Both the position numbers and the translations under genes were made by a program. This document shows positions 15,752 to 24,181 of a stretch of 64,000 nt of DNA, one piece after another; within the stretch, counting starts at the first letter, position 1, and every line of letters begins with the position of its first letter. Under the pieces are notes generated by a model that searched no databases, was not told the origin of the DNA, and saw only the letters and a list, made by a program, of their open reading frames with translations. The DNA is from Campylobacter sp. RM12651 (GTDB lineage Bacteria; Campylobacterota; Campylobacteria; Campylobacterales; Campylobacteraceae): assembly GCF_022369475.1 (NCBI RefSeq), contig NZ_CP059600.1, positions 124,001 through 188,000 on the forward strand. The letters run 5' to 3'.

Positions 15752-16834
15752 TTATTTTTTTGTAGTGCTTTCTTCTTTTTTATTCTCTTTAGATTTTTCT
15801 AAATCTTGTTCATTTTGTTCTTTGCTTTCGTTGTTTGTTTTATTGCTACTATTTTCTGTATTAGCAATATTTTGCTTTTTACCATTTCTTATTATGTGAA
15901 TGTCTTTTTTGATAAGTTCAACCTTTATGGTTTTTTTACAATTTTTTTCTAATGTTTTACCCATTTCCATATTTTCACTACATAATTCCACATAAGCAAT
16001 ATCTCCTAAAGTTGATAATACTTTCACATCTTTTAGCTCAATATGTTCGCCTTTATAATGATATTTGTTATTTTTGTCATAAAAACCATCAAACATATCT
16101 TTTATAAAACTATTTTTATTAACCATTATTGTAGCGTTATAGTTTCCTATTCCAGAAAGAGATAAAGTATTTATTTCAGAAAAAGTAAAAATAGCTACTG
16201 ATATAAACAATATGATTATTCTTATGCTATTTATATTTTTTTTATTTCCTTTCCATAATATTCCAAAATACGATAAAAGCATGGTTGTAGATAAAACAAT
16301 TAATATAGGTATAAGTTGTTTTTTATAGAAAAAATAAAATATTAAAGAACTTAATAAACATACTAATAATATTTGAAATATCAAAGGCATACAAACAATC
16401 AATTTTATTGTTTTATTCTTTTCTTTTATATTTTTAATTTGCCATACTAATTCAGTTGAAATATATAAAATAAATATTAAAAATATAGACCAAACTAAGT
16501 TAGAAAAACCAAAAGTCAAAAATTGCTCAAATGTAAGTTCTAGTGGGTATTGTAATTTAAAAACATATACTATACCATAATTAAAAGCAGAACCGGCAAT
16601 TATTAAAAATAATAAAATTTGCCCTAAAGCAATAGATATTTGTCCATATTTTTTAATATTTTTATATATCCATCTTGTTGTTATTCTGTTAGTTTGGAAA
16701 AAATCTTCATCATTTTGTTCTTTGTTTATAGGCGTTGCAAGTTTTTCTTGTATCCATTTGTAGATTTTTTTCAAAAATAGAAAAATACTTTTAAATATTT
16801 CTATAGTTTTGTTTTTGTATTTTTTTATACTCAT
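15752..16834 (-). CDS. Multi-pass membrane protein with charged tail, unknown function
   Basis: 360 residues from ATG 16834. CCTTT at 16841-16845 (AAAGG on the coding strand) is spaced 6 nt from it, so the upstream TTG at 16840 is rejected. A basic N-terminal region (~60 residues) is followed by about six hydrophobic helices (residues ~70-230), then a soluble domain (~130 residues) and a Lys/Glu/Asn-rich tail of low complexity. No enzymatic motif seen. The 743-bp upstream region is gene-poor, and composition is very AT-rich, as in the surrounding accessory DNA. Confidence 0.6.
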   Translation of the reverse strand: MSIKKYKNKTIEIFKSIFLFLKKIYKWIQEKLATPINKEQNDEDFFQTNRITTRWIYKNIKKYGQISIALGQILLFLIIAGSAFNYGIVYVFKLQYPLELTFEQFLTFGFSNLVWSIFLIFILYISTELVWQIKNIKEKNKTIKLIVCMPLIFQILLVCLLSSLIFYFFYKKQLIPILIVLSTTMLLSYFGILWKGNKKNINSIRIIILFISVAIFTFSEINTLSLSGIGNYNATIMVNKNSFIKDMFDGFYDKNNKYHYKGEHIELKDVKVLSTLGDIAYVELCSENMEMGKTLEKNCKKTIKVELIKKDIHIIRNGKKQNIANTENSSNKTNNESKEQNEQDLEKSKENKKEESTTKK

Positions 16835-17577
16835 TTTCAACCTTTAAATATTTTTTTATATTGTAGCAGATTAATATATTGTGAATTTTATTTGGTTATT
16901 GTTTGTGAAGTAAATGCAATAATACTTTTTACAAAAAAGTAAGAAAATGTATTTTGTAATTTTAGAATCGTTAGTCAAAAGTCAAATCTTATATAAATTT
17001 GTAGTTTTATATTTTGATAATTTTTATAAATCCTTGTGTTGTCTTTTTAATTTAAAATTATTAGATACAAATCTAGTTTTTGGGATTATTTAGTTTATAG
17101 TAAGAATTGATGAGGTTTTGAAGTTTAAAAGAATTTGTATAGAAGATTGGCTAAAATATAAAAGAGCTTTTAATGGTGATTTAGTGTAATTTATGAAAAG
17201 TATCTTAGAATTTGATTTAAATTCGTTAAAAAGCACAAATTGTAGTTAAAAAATAATCTTAAGTGTAGTCAATAAAATAAGGCTATTTGATAATTGTTAT
17301 AAAAAAATATTTCTAATAAATTTAGCTAGATTTTTATAACAATGAAATGATTAAAACCTTTAATAATAAAAGATAAATATTCAATAGCTACAACACAACA
17401 TAGATTTATTAATGCTTACTTATTAATTATGTTCTAAAAATGAAAATATATTTGTGGGCTAGTAGTAAGAAGTTATTTTTTAATAATTGTTTTAGTAAAA
17501 AATCTGTATTAAAATACTTGTATGGATACCATTTATCAATACTATAACATATAAAATTTGGCTTTAAAAGCCAAATT
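16835..17577. other. 743-bp gene-poor spacer
   Basis: No intact gene on either strand. It holds the promoter region of the minus-strand membrane protein (right of 16841), a degraded YgjP-like fragment at about 17097-17250, and, near its right end, the terminator for the gene at 17578. The rest shows only short, stop-interrupted frames and looks like decaying DNA. Confidence 0.5.
17097..17250 (+). pseudogene. Degraded second copy of a YgjP-like metallopeptidase gene (fragment)
   Basis: One frame reads RIDEVLKFKR...IEDWLKYKRAFNGDLV-stop-FMKSILEFDL. This parallels KIDEILRLKKDWIEQRL...LSGNFVLFLGRKYILEFDL of the intact gene at 13988, and the DNA is also similar (GAATTGATGAGGTTTTGAAG against AAATTGATGAGATTTTAAGA). 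Stops and small indels interrupt it, and the HELTH zinc-site region is missing. It suggests an older duplicate or a second, lost restriction-linked module. Confidence 0.45.
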
Positions 17578-17579
17578 TT
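17553..17579 (-). terminator. Hairpin terminator of the gene at 17578
   Basis: AAAATTTGGC and GCCAAATTTT flank a 7-nt loop and overlap the stop codon of the minus-strand gene. A/T tracts on both sides allow use in either direction. Confidence 0.65.
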
Positions 17580-17943
17580 AGTTTTGATTTTTGCTGTGGT
17601 AATAATATAAATATATTAATCCAATAGGAGCAATAACAATAGACAATCCCCAACACAAAAGCATTATCCAAATTTTAATAAACCAATATATTAAAAATAA
17701 TTTGCCTTGAAAGAAAAATACATTATTTCCCATAATAAAATTCACAATACTTTCATAAACAAACCTTGAATATGGATAAAGTAAAGCATTAATAATACCA
17801 ACAAAAATAGGAGCAACTATATTACCGACTAAGTTAGCGAATAACATAAAAAATAAAACAGATATTACAATGCCAAAAAATAAATGTCTAAAATAATAAC
17901 TAGGATTAAGTCCTTTAAATGCTTTATTAAAAAAATCTTTCAT
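17578..17943 (-). CDS. Small multi-pass membrane protein, unknown function
   Basis: 121 residues with about three hydrophobic segments (residues ~20-55, 80-100, 95-115) and a short basic N-terminus (MKDFFNKAFKGLNPSYYFRH). No catalytic motif. It lies 6 bp downstream of the BamE-like lipoprotein gene on the same strand, so the two probably share a transcript. It could be an envelope accessory or immunity-type protein; nothing in the sequence decides this. Confidence 0.6.
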   Translation of the reverse strand: MKDFFNKAFKGLNPSYYFRHLFFGIVISVLFFMLFANLVGNIVAPIFVGIINALLYPYSRFVYESIVNFIMGNNVFFFQGKLFLIYWFIKIWIMLLCWGLSIVIAPIGLIYLYYYHSKNQN

Positions 17944-17949
17944 AATTTC

Positions 17950-18291
17950 TTACCTTAATAATGGATTATTGCTTTTTGTTTTAGCTTTTAGTTTTTTAAT
18001 TACTATGCCTTTTTTGTTGATACAAAAAACATTAGAATCATTTATATTTGGGCTAAAAGAACTAATCTTAACGAAATCATAATGCCACATTTCACATTCA
18101 TTAGAAGAACTAATTCTGCTAGGTGCTCCGAATTTCTCTTCCAAATCACTTTTGCTAGATTTATTAATCACAATGCTATCAAGCTCATCTTGGGTAATCT
18201 TAGTGCCTTCAGTATAGGTTGTGAAATTATCAATAGCCGCACAAGAGCTAAAAGCTAATGCAACTAAAGAAAATAAAAACAATTTTTTCAT
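17950..18291 (-). CDS. Small SmpA/BamE-like lipoprotein
   Basis: 113 residues. The N-terminus MKKLFLFSLVALAFSSCAA is a lipoprotein signal with a lipobox ending at Cys17. The mature part contains KITQDELDSIVINKSSKSDLEEKFG followed by APSRISSSNE, the helix-turn and GxP pattern of the SmpA/OmlA (BamE-like) fold, here in its generic small-lipoprotein form rather than a proven BAM subunit. Two Cys (NECEMW, VFCINK) could form a disulfide. The promoter region is shared divergently with the HTH gene at 18413 and contains two palindromic sites that may control both. Confidence 0.7.
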   Translation of the reverse strand: MKKLFLFSLVALAFSSCAAIDNFTTYTEGTKITQDELDSIVINKSSKSDLEEKFGAPSRISSSNECEMWHYDFVKISSFSPNINDSNVFCINKKGIVIKKLKAKTKSNNPLLR

Positions 18292-18341
18292 TTTTTCTCC
18301 TTAAATAAATTTAAAAGCAAATTTATCATAAATAAATTAAT

Positions 18342-18409
18342 TTATCCTATAGGGTATAGATTTTAAATTTTTATATCGTTTAAATTATTAGATTTTACCT
18401 ATAGGATAA
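18342..18409. promoter_or_regulatory. Two palindromic operator candidates in divergent promoter
   Basis: TTATCCTATAGGGTA (18342-18356) and TACCTATAGGATAA (18396-18409) are near inverted copies, each with the palindromic core CCTATAGG. They lie between the BamE-like lipoprotein (minus) and the HTH gene (plus), the second ending just before its ATG. This fits autoregulation by the encoded XRE-type HTH domain (inference). Confidence 0.55.
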
Positions 18410-18412
18410 TGT

Positions 18413-19561
18413 ATGAAAAACACTGAAGAAATAGAAGAATTTTATAAATTAGTATCAAGTAATGTTAAAAAATTTAGAACCGAAAAAAACATAAGCCAAC
18501 TAGATTTAGCCCTAAGTATAGGCATAAAATCAATAGCCTTTTATTCAAATTGCGAAAACAACAAAAACGGCAAACATTTTAATCTAGAGCATATTTATAA
18601 TATTAGCAAGGTTTTAGGCGTTGATATTTGCGAGTTATTAATGGGGGGGGTATACAAAATGAATTGCATAAAAGAAGCTTTGATTAATGTAGCTAATTTT
18701 GATTTAAGAGCTACTATGAGTAGGCGTTCGTATGCCTTTATGGTTTTTATTTTTCCGATTTTAGCTTTTGGCTTGTTTTATTGTTTGATAGAGTTTTCAA
18801 GATTTGTGCGTTTAGTTTTAGCTAATAATGTAGATTTTACTTTTATTAAAAATGATTTTATGAGTTATTCTCAAATTGTTTTTCAGGGTTTATATGCTAA
18901 TTTTTATCTTGCTATTGATTTTATACTAATTCTTAGCACTTTACAAAGGCTTAATTCAATCACAAAAAATAAAATAATCAAAACTATGATTGTAATAATA
19001 GCGTTTTATCTTATTGATTATTATTTAGTATGCTTTCATTGGCTTAGGGTTTATTTAGAAGATAATTTTATGCTTTCATTTGGTTATAAAGCCATTGGTT
19101 TTATTATTTTTTTCATACTTGCACTGATTTTATCAATGATAAAAGAAAGGCATTTTAATGAGATTACTCCAAAACGCTCTTTAGCTTATTTTTTAACTTT
19201 AGATTTTAGCTCAATTGCTAGTAAGACTAATTTGATAATACCTTTTAGTTTTTATCTTGGTATTACTATTGTTTTAACTATTTTTATCGTTGGAATAGTG
19301 TTTATAATGGCATTAACTGAACTTAGCATAATAATAATGCCTATTATTTATATTGATATATTTTATTTATTAAATCACTATAAATCAAACATTAGAGCAA
19401 TTACAAAAATAATCACTCTAATATCTTTTATAGCTTTTTATATTCAAATTATTTGCTTTGATAGAAGCGGTATTTTTTATGAATATATGAATAGATTATT
19501 TTTATTTTCATTTATTTTAGTCTATATTCTAGCAATGCGAAAAATCAAGAATTTGAAATAG
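18413..19561 (+). CDS. XRE-type HTH fused to DUF805-like membrane domain, joined across a G8 tract
   Basis: 382 residues. Residues ~12-75 form an XRE-type HTH (SQLDLALSIGIKSIAFYSNCE...LEHIYNISKVLGVDICELL). After a Gly-Gly encoded by a G8 tract (residues 77-80), the protein continues as a multi-pass membrane domain beginning NFDLRATMSRRSYAFMVF, which resembles the FDxRGRxSRxEYW start of DUF805 proteins, with about eight helices to the C-terminus. One base more or fewer in the tract ends the HTH part at once or within ~15 residues. The membrane part could then restart at ATG 18660, so the tract may switch fused and separate products. The ATG lies directly after a palindromic operator candidate, without a strong Shine-Dalgarno. 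Confidence 0.7.
   Translation: MKNTEEIEEFYKLVSSNVKKFRTEKNISQLDLALSIGIKSIAFYSNCENNKNGKHFNLEHIYNISKVLGVDICELLMGGVYKMNCIKEALINVANFDLRATMSRRSYAFMVFIFPILAFGLFYCLIEFSRFVRLVLANNVDFTFIKNDFMSYSQIVFQGLYANFYLAIDFILILSTLQRLNSITKNKIIKTMIVIIAFYLIDYYLVCFHWLRVYLEDNFMLSFGYKAIGFIIFFILALILSMIKERHFNEITPKRSLAYFLTLDFSSIASKTNLIIPFSFYLGITIVLTIFIVGIVFIMALTELSIIIMPIIYIDIFYLLNHYKSNIRAITKIITLISFIAFYIQIICFDRSGIFYEYMNRLFLFSFILVYILAMRKIKNLK
18643..18650 (+). repeat. Intragenic G8 homopolymer tract (phase-variation candidate)
   Basis: Eight consecutive G residues in the codons ATG GGG GGG GTA. In Campylobacter, G/C tracts of about this length change length at high frequency by slipped-strand mispairing. In G7 a TGA follows within four codons; in G9 a stop follows after about 15 codons. 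Confidence 0.7.
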
Positions 19562-19576
19562 GAATTTCAAATTCTT
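19547..19576. terminator. Bidirectional terminator between the HTH gene and pyrD
   Basis: AAGAATTTGAAAT and ATTTCAAATTCTT form a perfect 13-bp stem with loop AGGA. It overlaps the stop codon of the plus-strand HTH gene and reaches the stop of pyrD, so one hairpin ends both convergent transcripts. Confidence 0.75.
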
Positions 19577-20615
19577 ATAATTCTACGCCGATGGCTTGAT
19601 TAATCGAGCTTAAGCCGTCGTTTTCTATTAATTTTGTAAGCTCATCATTTATATTTCTAGCAATTCTAGGTCCAACGAAAATCATAGATGAAAGCACTTG
19701 AACTAAACTAGCACCCCATTTTATACGCTCATAAGCTTGAGCTGCGTCAAATATCCCGCCACTACTAATAATTATGCCTTTTTTATGCACGCTTGGTGCG
19801 ATTGCTTTTAGCATATTTAAAGACTTTTCGGCTAATACTTTACCACTTAGACCACCTGCCTTGGTTAAATCAGGCTTTTTGCTAAGCGAATAATCTTGCG
19901 TAGTATTGCTTAAAATCACTCCGCAAGCATTAGCATTTAAAGCTGTTAGACTTAATTCAGTAGCCAAGCCAAAGTCCATATCAGGAGCAAATTTTATAAA
20001 TTTTGGCACATCATTAATAGCATTTAGTCTAGTAAAAATTTCTTCAATAAATTTAGCATTTTGTAAATCTCTTAGATTTGGAGTATTAGGCGAACTTATA
20101 TTAATTACAAAAGCGTCTGCATAAGGCTTTAGCTCACGAACTAAAATCTCATAATCATTTATCGCTTCTTCATTAGGTGTAACCTTATTTTTACCTATAT
20201 TTATAAAAATCGGAGGTAGTTTTGAGAAATTCTCACGCATTAAATTTGCTTTTGCAACTTCTACGCCGTCATTATTAAACCCCATTGCATTGCGAATGCT
20301 AAGCTCATCTACTAATCTTTCAATTCTTGGGCGAGGATTACCTGGCTGAGCCTTAGGAGTGATTGCTCCGACTTCAATGAAACCAAAGCCAAGATTTGCT
20401 AAAGGAGCTACTACTTCAGCATTTTTATCAAATCCTGCTGCAAGTCCAATAGGATTAGAAAATTTCATATTTATTAATTCATTTTCTAAATTCTTATAAG
20501 TTTTTTTATAATCAACTACTTTTAAAAATCTTTGAGTTTTAAGAGCTTTGATTACTAAATGGTGCATATCTTCAGGGTCAAACTTAAATATAACTTTTTT
20601 TGCTAATTCATACAT
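19575..20615 (-). CDS. pyrD: Dihydroorotate dehydrogenase (quinone), class 2
   Basis: 346 residues, the usual class 2 length, with the N-terminal membrane-associating helices (MYELAKKVIFKFDPEDMHHL). FMN-binding and signature segments include NPIGLAAGFDKNAE, GFIEVGAITPKAQPGNPRPR, the catalytic-loop region NISSPNTPNLRDLQ and the phosphate-binding SSGGIFDAAQAYE...GASLVQVLSSM. It oxidises dihydroorotate to orotate at the inner membrane and passes electrons to the menaquinone/ubiquinone pool in pyrimidine synthesis. It is the last gene of a hemB-hemN-pyrD unit, 10 bp after hemN. Confidence 0.95.
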   Translation of the reverse strand: MYELAKKVIFKFDPEDMHHLVIKALKTQRFLKVVDYKKTYKNLENELINMKFSNPIGLAAGFDKNAEVVAPLANLGFGFIEVGAITPKAQPGNPRPRIERLVDELSIRNAMGFNNDGVEVAKANLMRENFSKLPPIFINIGKNKVTPNEEAINDYEILVRELKPYADAFVINISSPNTPNLRDLQNAKFIEEIFTRLNAINDVPKFIKFAPDMDFGLATELSLTALNANACGVILSNTTQDYSLSKKPDLTKAGGLSGKVLAEKSLNMLKAIAPSVHKKGIIISSGGIFDAAQAYERIKWGASLVQVLSSMIFVGPRIARNINDELTKLIENDGLSSINQAIGVEL

Positions 20616-20625
20616 TTACTTACCT

Positions 20626-21969
20626 TTATAATGTTTTTGAAAAGGTCTTTTCACCTTTATTTTTCATATAAGCATCAAATCCCATACAAATATTACGGAT
20701 TAATAATGTGCCTGTTTCATTTACTTTTATTTCATCATCACTAATTTGTAAAAATTCAGCATAAGTTTTTAAATACTCTTTTGCATCGTTAAAATAATCC
20801 CAAAATACTATTTTAAATTCTTTTTCAATTTCTTTAATATTAAGACTAAAATTAGCCATTAAGCTCATTATTACAGCTTTTCTAATTAAATCATCATTAT
20901 TAAGTTTAATTCCCCTATGAAATGGTAATTTGCCATTATCAATAGCTGCTTCATAAAGGTTTAAATCTTTATAATTTTGTGCGTAATAATTAAGTCCTTC
21001 TCCAATACTAGTAAGCCCAACGCCAACCAAAATAGCTCCACCTTTTGTAGTATATCCTTGAAAATTCCTATGAAGTGTGCCATTTTCTAAAGCCTTAAAT
21101 AATTCATCATTTGGTTTAGCAAAATGATCCATTCCTATCATTTTATAGCCATTTTCGCCTAAAAATTTCGCAGTATGTTTTAGAATTTCTAACTTAGTTT
21201 TAGCTTCAGGAATAGTGCTTTCATCAAATTTTCTCATATTCTTTTTAATCCAAGGCACATGAGCGTAATTAAATACAGCAAGTCTATCAGGATTTATTTT
21301 TAAAATTGTCTCAAGCGTTTTGCTAAATGAGTTTAAATCCTGATAAGGAAGTCCGTAAATTAAATCAGTATTTATACTTTTTACCCCATTTGCTCTTGCT
21401 AGTTTTACTGCATTTTCTGTAATTTCGTAAGGTTGAATTCTATGAATTTCTTTTTGCACTTTAGGGTCAAAATCTTGCACACCAAAGCTAATTCTATTTA
21501 TGCCGTATTTTGCAAATACGCTCATTTGTTCAACATTTAAAAATCTAGGGTCAATCTCACAAGAAAGCTCACTATCAGGTAAAAACTCAAATATTTCATT
21601 AATTTTTTTAAGCAAGATTTCAAGTTGAGCTGCACTAAAAAATGTAGGCGTTCCACCGCCAAAGTGCATTTGAATAGCTTTTTTTGTCTTAAGATGAGTT
21701 TTTAAAATATCAAGCTCTCTTAAAATATAATCTAAATACCTTTCTTTTTTATCTTCATTAGCTGTATAAATTACATTACAGCCACAAAAATAACAAGCCG
21801 AACGACAAAACGGCAAGTGAAAATAAAGCGATAAAGGCTTATTCTCGTTACTTTCTAAATCTTTTATAAAATCATCATATTTATAATCTTCGCCAAACTC
21901 AATAGCTGTTGGATATGAAGTATATCTTGGGCCACTTGTTTGATATTTTGCTAATACACTAAAATCCAT
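20626..21969 (-). CDS. hemN: Oxygen-independent coproporphyrinogen III dehydrogenase
   Basis: 447 residues. It is a radical-SAM enzyme with C55-xxx-C59-xx-C62 (plus C64) in HLPFCRSACYFCGCN, which binds the 4Fe-4S cluster, and with GGGTPTFF downstream. The C-terminal HemN domain and the start region (TSGPRYTSYPTA) fit true HemN rather than the shorter HemW-like paralogs. It converts coproporphyrinogen III to protoporphyrinogen IX without oxygen, suiting a microaerophile. It starts 2 bp after the hemB stop, so the two heme genes are tightly coupled. Confidence 0.95.
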   Translation of the reverse strand: MDFSVLAKYQTSGPRYTSYPTAIEFGEDYKYDDFIKDLESNENKPLSLYFHLPFCRSACYFCGCNVIYTANEDKKERYLDYILRELDILKTHLKTKKAIQMHFGGGTPTFFSAAQLEILLKKINEIFEFLPDSELSCEIDPRFLNVEQMSVFAKYGINRISFGVQDFDPKVQKEIHRIQPYEITENAVKLARANGVKSINTDLIYGLPYQDLNSFSKTLETILKINPDRLAVFNYAHVPWIKKNMRKFDESTIPEAKTKLEILKHTAKFLGENGYKMIGMDHFAKPNDELFKALENGTLHRNFQGYTTKGGAILVGVGLTSIGEGLNYYAQNYKDLNLYEAAIDNGKLPFHRGIKLNNDDLIRKAVIMSLMANFSLNIKEIEKEFKIVFWDYFNDAKEYLKTYAEFLQISDDEIKVNETGTLLIRNICMGFDAYMKNKGEKTFSKTL

Positions 21970-21971
21970 TT

Positions 21972-22946
21972 TTATCCCCTTAACATTTCGGCTAATTCTT
22001 TAGCGTGATAAGTGATTATTAGTTTTGCACCCGCTCTTTTAAAACTAATCATAGTTTCCATTAAGATTTTTGGATAATCTACAAGCCCAGCTATTCCAGC
22101 GTTTTTAAGCATTGAATACTCCCCGCTTACATTATAAACGCATAGTGGAAGTAGTGAGTTTTGGCTAATTTCTTTAACTACATCTAAATATGCTAAAGCA
22201 GGTTTTACCATCAATATATCAGCACCTTGTTTTTCATCTTCTAAGCTTTCATTCAAAGCTTCTTTTCCGTTTGCATAATCCATTTGATAAGCTTTTCTAT
22301 CGCCTTTTTTAGGAGCTGAATTAGCCACATCACGGAAAGGTCCATAGTATGCACTTGCGAATTTGGTTGAATAAGCCATAATTGGTAATGTATCAAAGCC
22401 ATTTTCATCTAAAGTAGTTCTTAAAGTTTTTATTATTCCGTCCATCATTCCGCTAGGTGCAATCATATCAACTCCAGCTCTAGCCATTACTAAAGCTTGT
22501 TTGCTAGAATTTAAAAGCGTAATTTCATTATTTAAATACCCATCTTCATCTAATACTCCGCAATGTCCGTGGTCTGTGTATTCACAAAAGCATAAATCAG
22601 CAATTAAATATAAGCTATCACCAAAACGCTCTTTAATAGCTCTAATAGCACGAGCTATAAGCCCATTATCGCTCATTGCATCACTTCCGCAGCTATCTTT
22701 TGCACTTTCATCTAATACGCCAAATAATAAAATACTCTTAATTCCAAGCTTTAAACAATTTTCACATTCTGCTAGTAATTCATCAAATCCTAATTGATAA
22801 ACTCCTGGCATTGATTTAATCTCAATTTTTGCATTTTTTTTATCTACTACAAATAAAGGGTAAATCAAATCGTTTAAGCTAAGTTGGTTTTCCTTTACTA
22901 AATCCCTAATTATAGGGCTTTTTCTAAGTCGTCTAAATTTACGCAC
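21972..22946 (-). CDS. hemB: Delta-aminolevulinic acid dehydratase (porphobilinogen synthase)
   Basis: 324 residues. Zinc-binding cysteines lie in CFCEYTDHGHC (C119, C121, C129). Active-site lysines are K195 (AYSTKFASAYYGPFRD) and K248 (ILMVKPALAYLD). It condenses two 5-aminolevulinate molecules to porphobilinogen in heme synthesis. Translation begins at GTG 22946, with AGGAG six bases upstream on the coding strand. First gene of hemB-hemN-pyrD, divergent from ribA with a 56-bp shared promoter region. Confidence 0.95.
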   Translation of the reverse strand: MRKFRRLRKSPIIRDLVKENQLSLNDLIYPLFVVDKKNAKIEIKSMPGVYQLGFDELLAECENCLKLGIKSILLFGVLDESAKDSCGSDAMSDNGLIARAIRAIKERFGDSLYLIADLCFCEYTDHGHCGVLDEDGYLNNEITLLNSSKQALVMARAGVDMIAPSGMMDGIIKTLRTTLDENGFDTLPIMAYSTKFASAYYGPFRDVANSAPKKGDRKAYQMDYANGKEALNESLEDEKQGADILMVKPALAYLDVVKEISQNSLLPLCVYNVSGEYSMLKNAGIAGLVDYPKILMETMISFKRAGAKLIITYHAKELAEMLRG

Positions 22947-23002
22947 ACTAAACTCCTTTTTTTGTATAATTAAGGCTAATTAAATCAAAAAAGAGTTAAA
23001 CA

Positions 23003-23566
23003 ATGTTAGTTGAAATTTCAAAACAAGCAAATTTACCTACAAGATTTGGAAATTTTATTATCCAATCTTTTAAAGAAAACGAAAAAGAGCATTTAGTAAT
23101 TATGAAAGGCGAAATTAGTGATGAGATTAATGTTCGCATACATTCTGAATGCCTTACAGGTGATGCTTTAGGTTCGCTTAAATGCGATTGTAGAGACCAA
23201 TTAAAAGCATCTTTAAGATATATTGAAGCAAATGGCGGAATGGTTATTTATCTTCGTCAAGAAGGTCGTGGAATAGGTCTATTTAATAAAGTAAATGCTT
23301 ATAATTTACAAGATAATGGATTTGATACACTTGAAGCGAATTTAAAACTAGGCTTTAAAGATGATGAAAGAGATTATAAAATAGTTGATTTTATACTTGA
23401 ATATTACAAAATTAAAAGCGTAAGATTGCTTACAAATAATCCTTTAAAATTAAAAGCTATTAGTAAAGATGTAAAACGCATACCATTAATAATGCAAAGC
23501 AATGAATACAATAAACAATATCTAAAAGTTAAATCTTGCAAAATGGGGCATATGCTAAATGAATAA
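23003..23566 (+). CDS. ribA: GTP cyclohydrolase II
   Basis: 187 residues, the monofunctional form without a fused RibB domain. Zinc ligands C50, C61 and C63 ([15 protein letters not shown]) and the catalytic [11 protein letters not shown] motif are intact, as is NPLKLKAI near the C-terminus. It opens GTP to the first riboflavin precursor and releases formate and pyrophosphate. It overlaps rsmG by 8 nt and is divergent from hemB, the order seen in Campylobacter jejuni. Confidence 0.93.
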   Translation: MLVEISKQANLPTRFGNFIIQSFKENEKEHLVIMKGEISDEINVRIHSECLTGDALGSLKCDCRDQLKASLRYIEANGGMVIYLRQEGRGIGLFNKVNAYNLQDNGFDTLEANLKLGFKDDERDYKIVDFILEYYKIKSVRLLTNNPLKLKAISKDVKRIPLIMQSNEYNKQYLKVKSCKMGHMLNE

Positions 23567-24116
23567 TGAATTTTTAGCTTTTATAAATTCATATGAAGAT
23601 GAATTAAAAAAATACAATAAAGTTCATAATATTACAAGATTAAAAGATATAAAAGCAGCAGCACTTGATAGTATTGAAATACTTAATTTCGTAGAATTTA
23701 AATCAGGAATTAATATAGCAGATATTGGCTCAGGTGCTGGTTTTCCTGCTATATTTTTAGCTTTTTTAAAAAGAGATTGTAATTTTTATTTGTATGAGCC
23801 AAGTTATAAAAAATCAGCATTTTTATCGCTAATTAAAGCTAAGTTTAATTTAGATAATGTGTTTATTAAACCTATAAAAGTTGAATGTGAAAAAGACTTA
23901 AAATGCGATTTGATAACTTCAAGAGCTTTTGCAAAAACAGAACTAATTGTTACTTTATGTAATGATATAACCAATAATAATACGAAATTTATTTTATACA
24001 AAGGCTCATTCGTAAAAGATGAGCTAGATTGCTTAAATGAATATAAATTACACGAGAGAAATAATAGAATTTTTTTAGAATTTTATAAAAAAGATTTCAA
24101 AATTATTACAAATTAA
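23559..24116 (+). CDS. rsmG: 16S rRNA (guanine-527-N7)-methyltransferase RsmG
   Basis: 185 residues. The N-terminal [12 protein letters not shown] and the SAM-binding loop [18 protein letters not shown] (residues ~50-67) are typical of RsmG/GidB, and LITSRAFAK matches the conserved SRA motif. It methylates N7 of G527 in 16S rRNA; loss gives low-level streptomycin resistance in other bacteria. The 8-nt overlap with ribA implies coupled translation. Slightly short, with no obvious truncation. Confidence 0.9.
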   Translation: MNNEFLAFINSYEDELKKYNKVHNITRLKDIKAAALDSIEILNFVEFKSGINIADIGSGAGFPAIFLAFLKRDCNFYLYEPSYKKSAFLSLIKAKFNLDNVFIKPIKVECEKDLKCDLITSRAFAKTELIVTLCNDITNNNTKFILYKGSFVKDELDCLNEYKLHERNNRIFLEFYKKDFKIITN

Positions 24117-24181
24117 GCTTAGTTTATTTTTTTTAAGATTATAATTAGCAGATTATTTTAATTTCTATTTAAGGAGCAGTT

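Noticed and set aside
19547-19576. A further boundary repeat at the pyrD end (shares AATAGGAATTT)
   Set aside because: It is a self-complementary terminator without the CAAACGAAATT core; the same holds for the hairpin at 57128.
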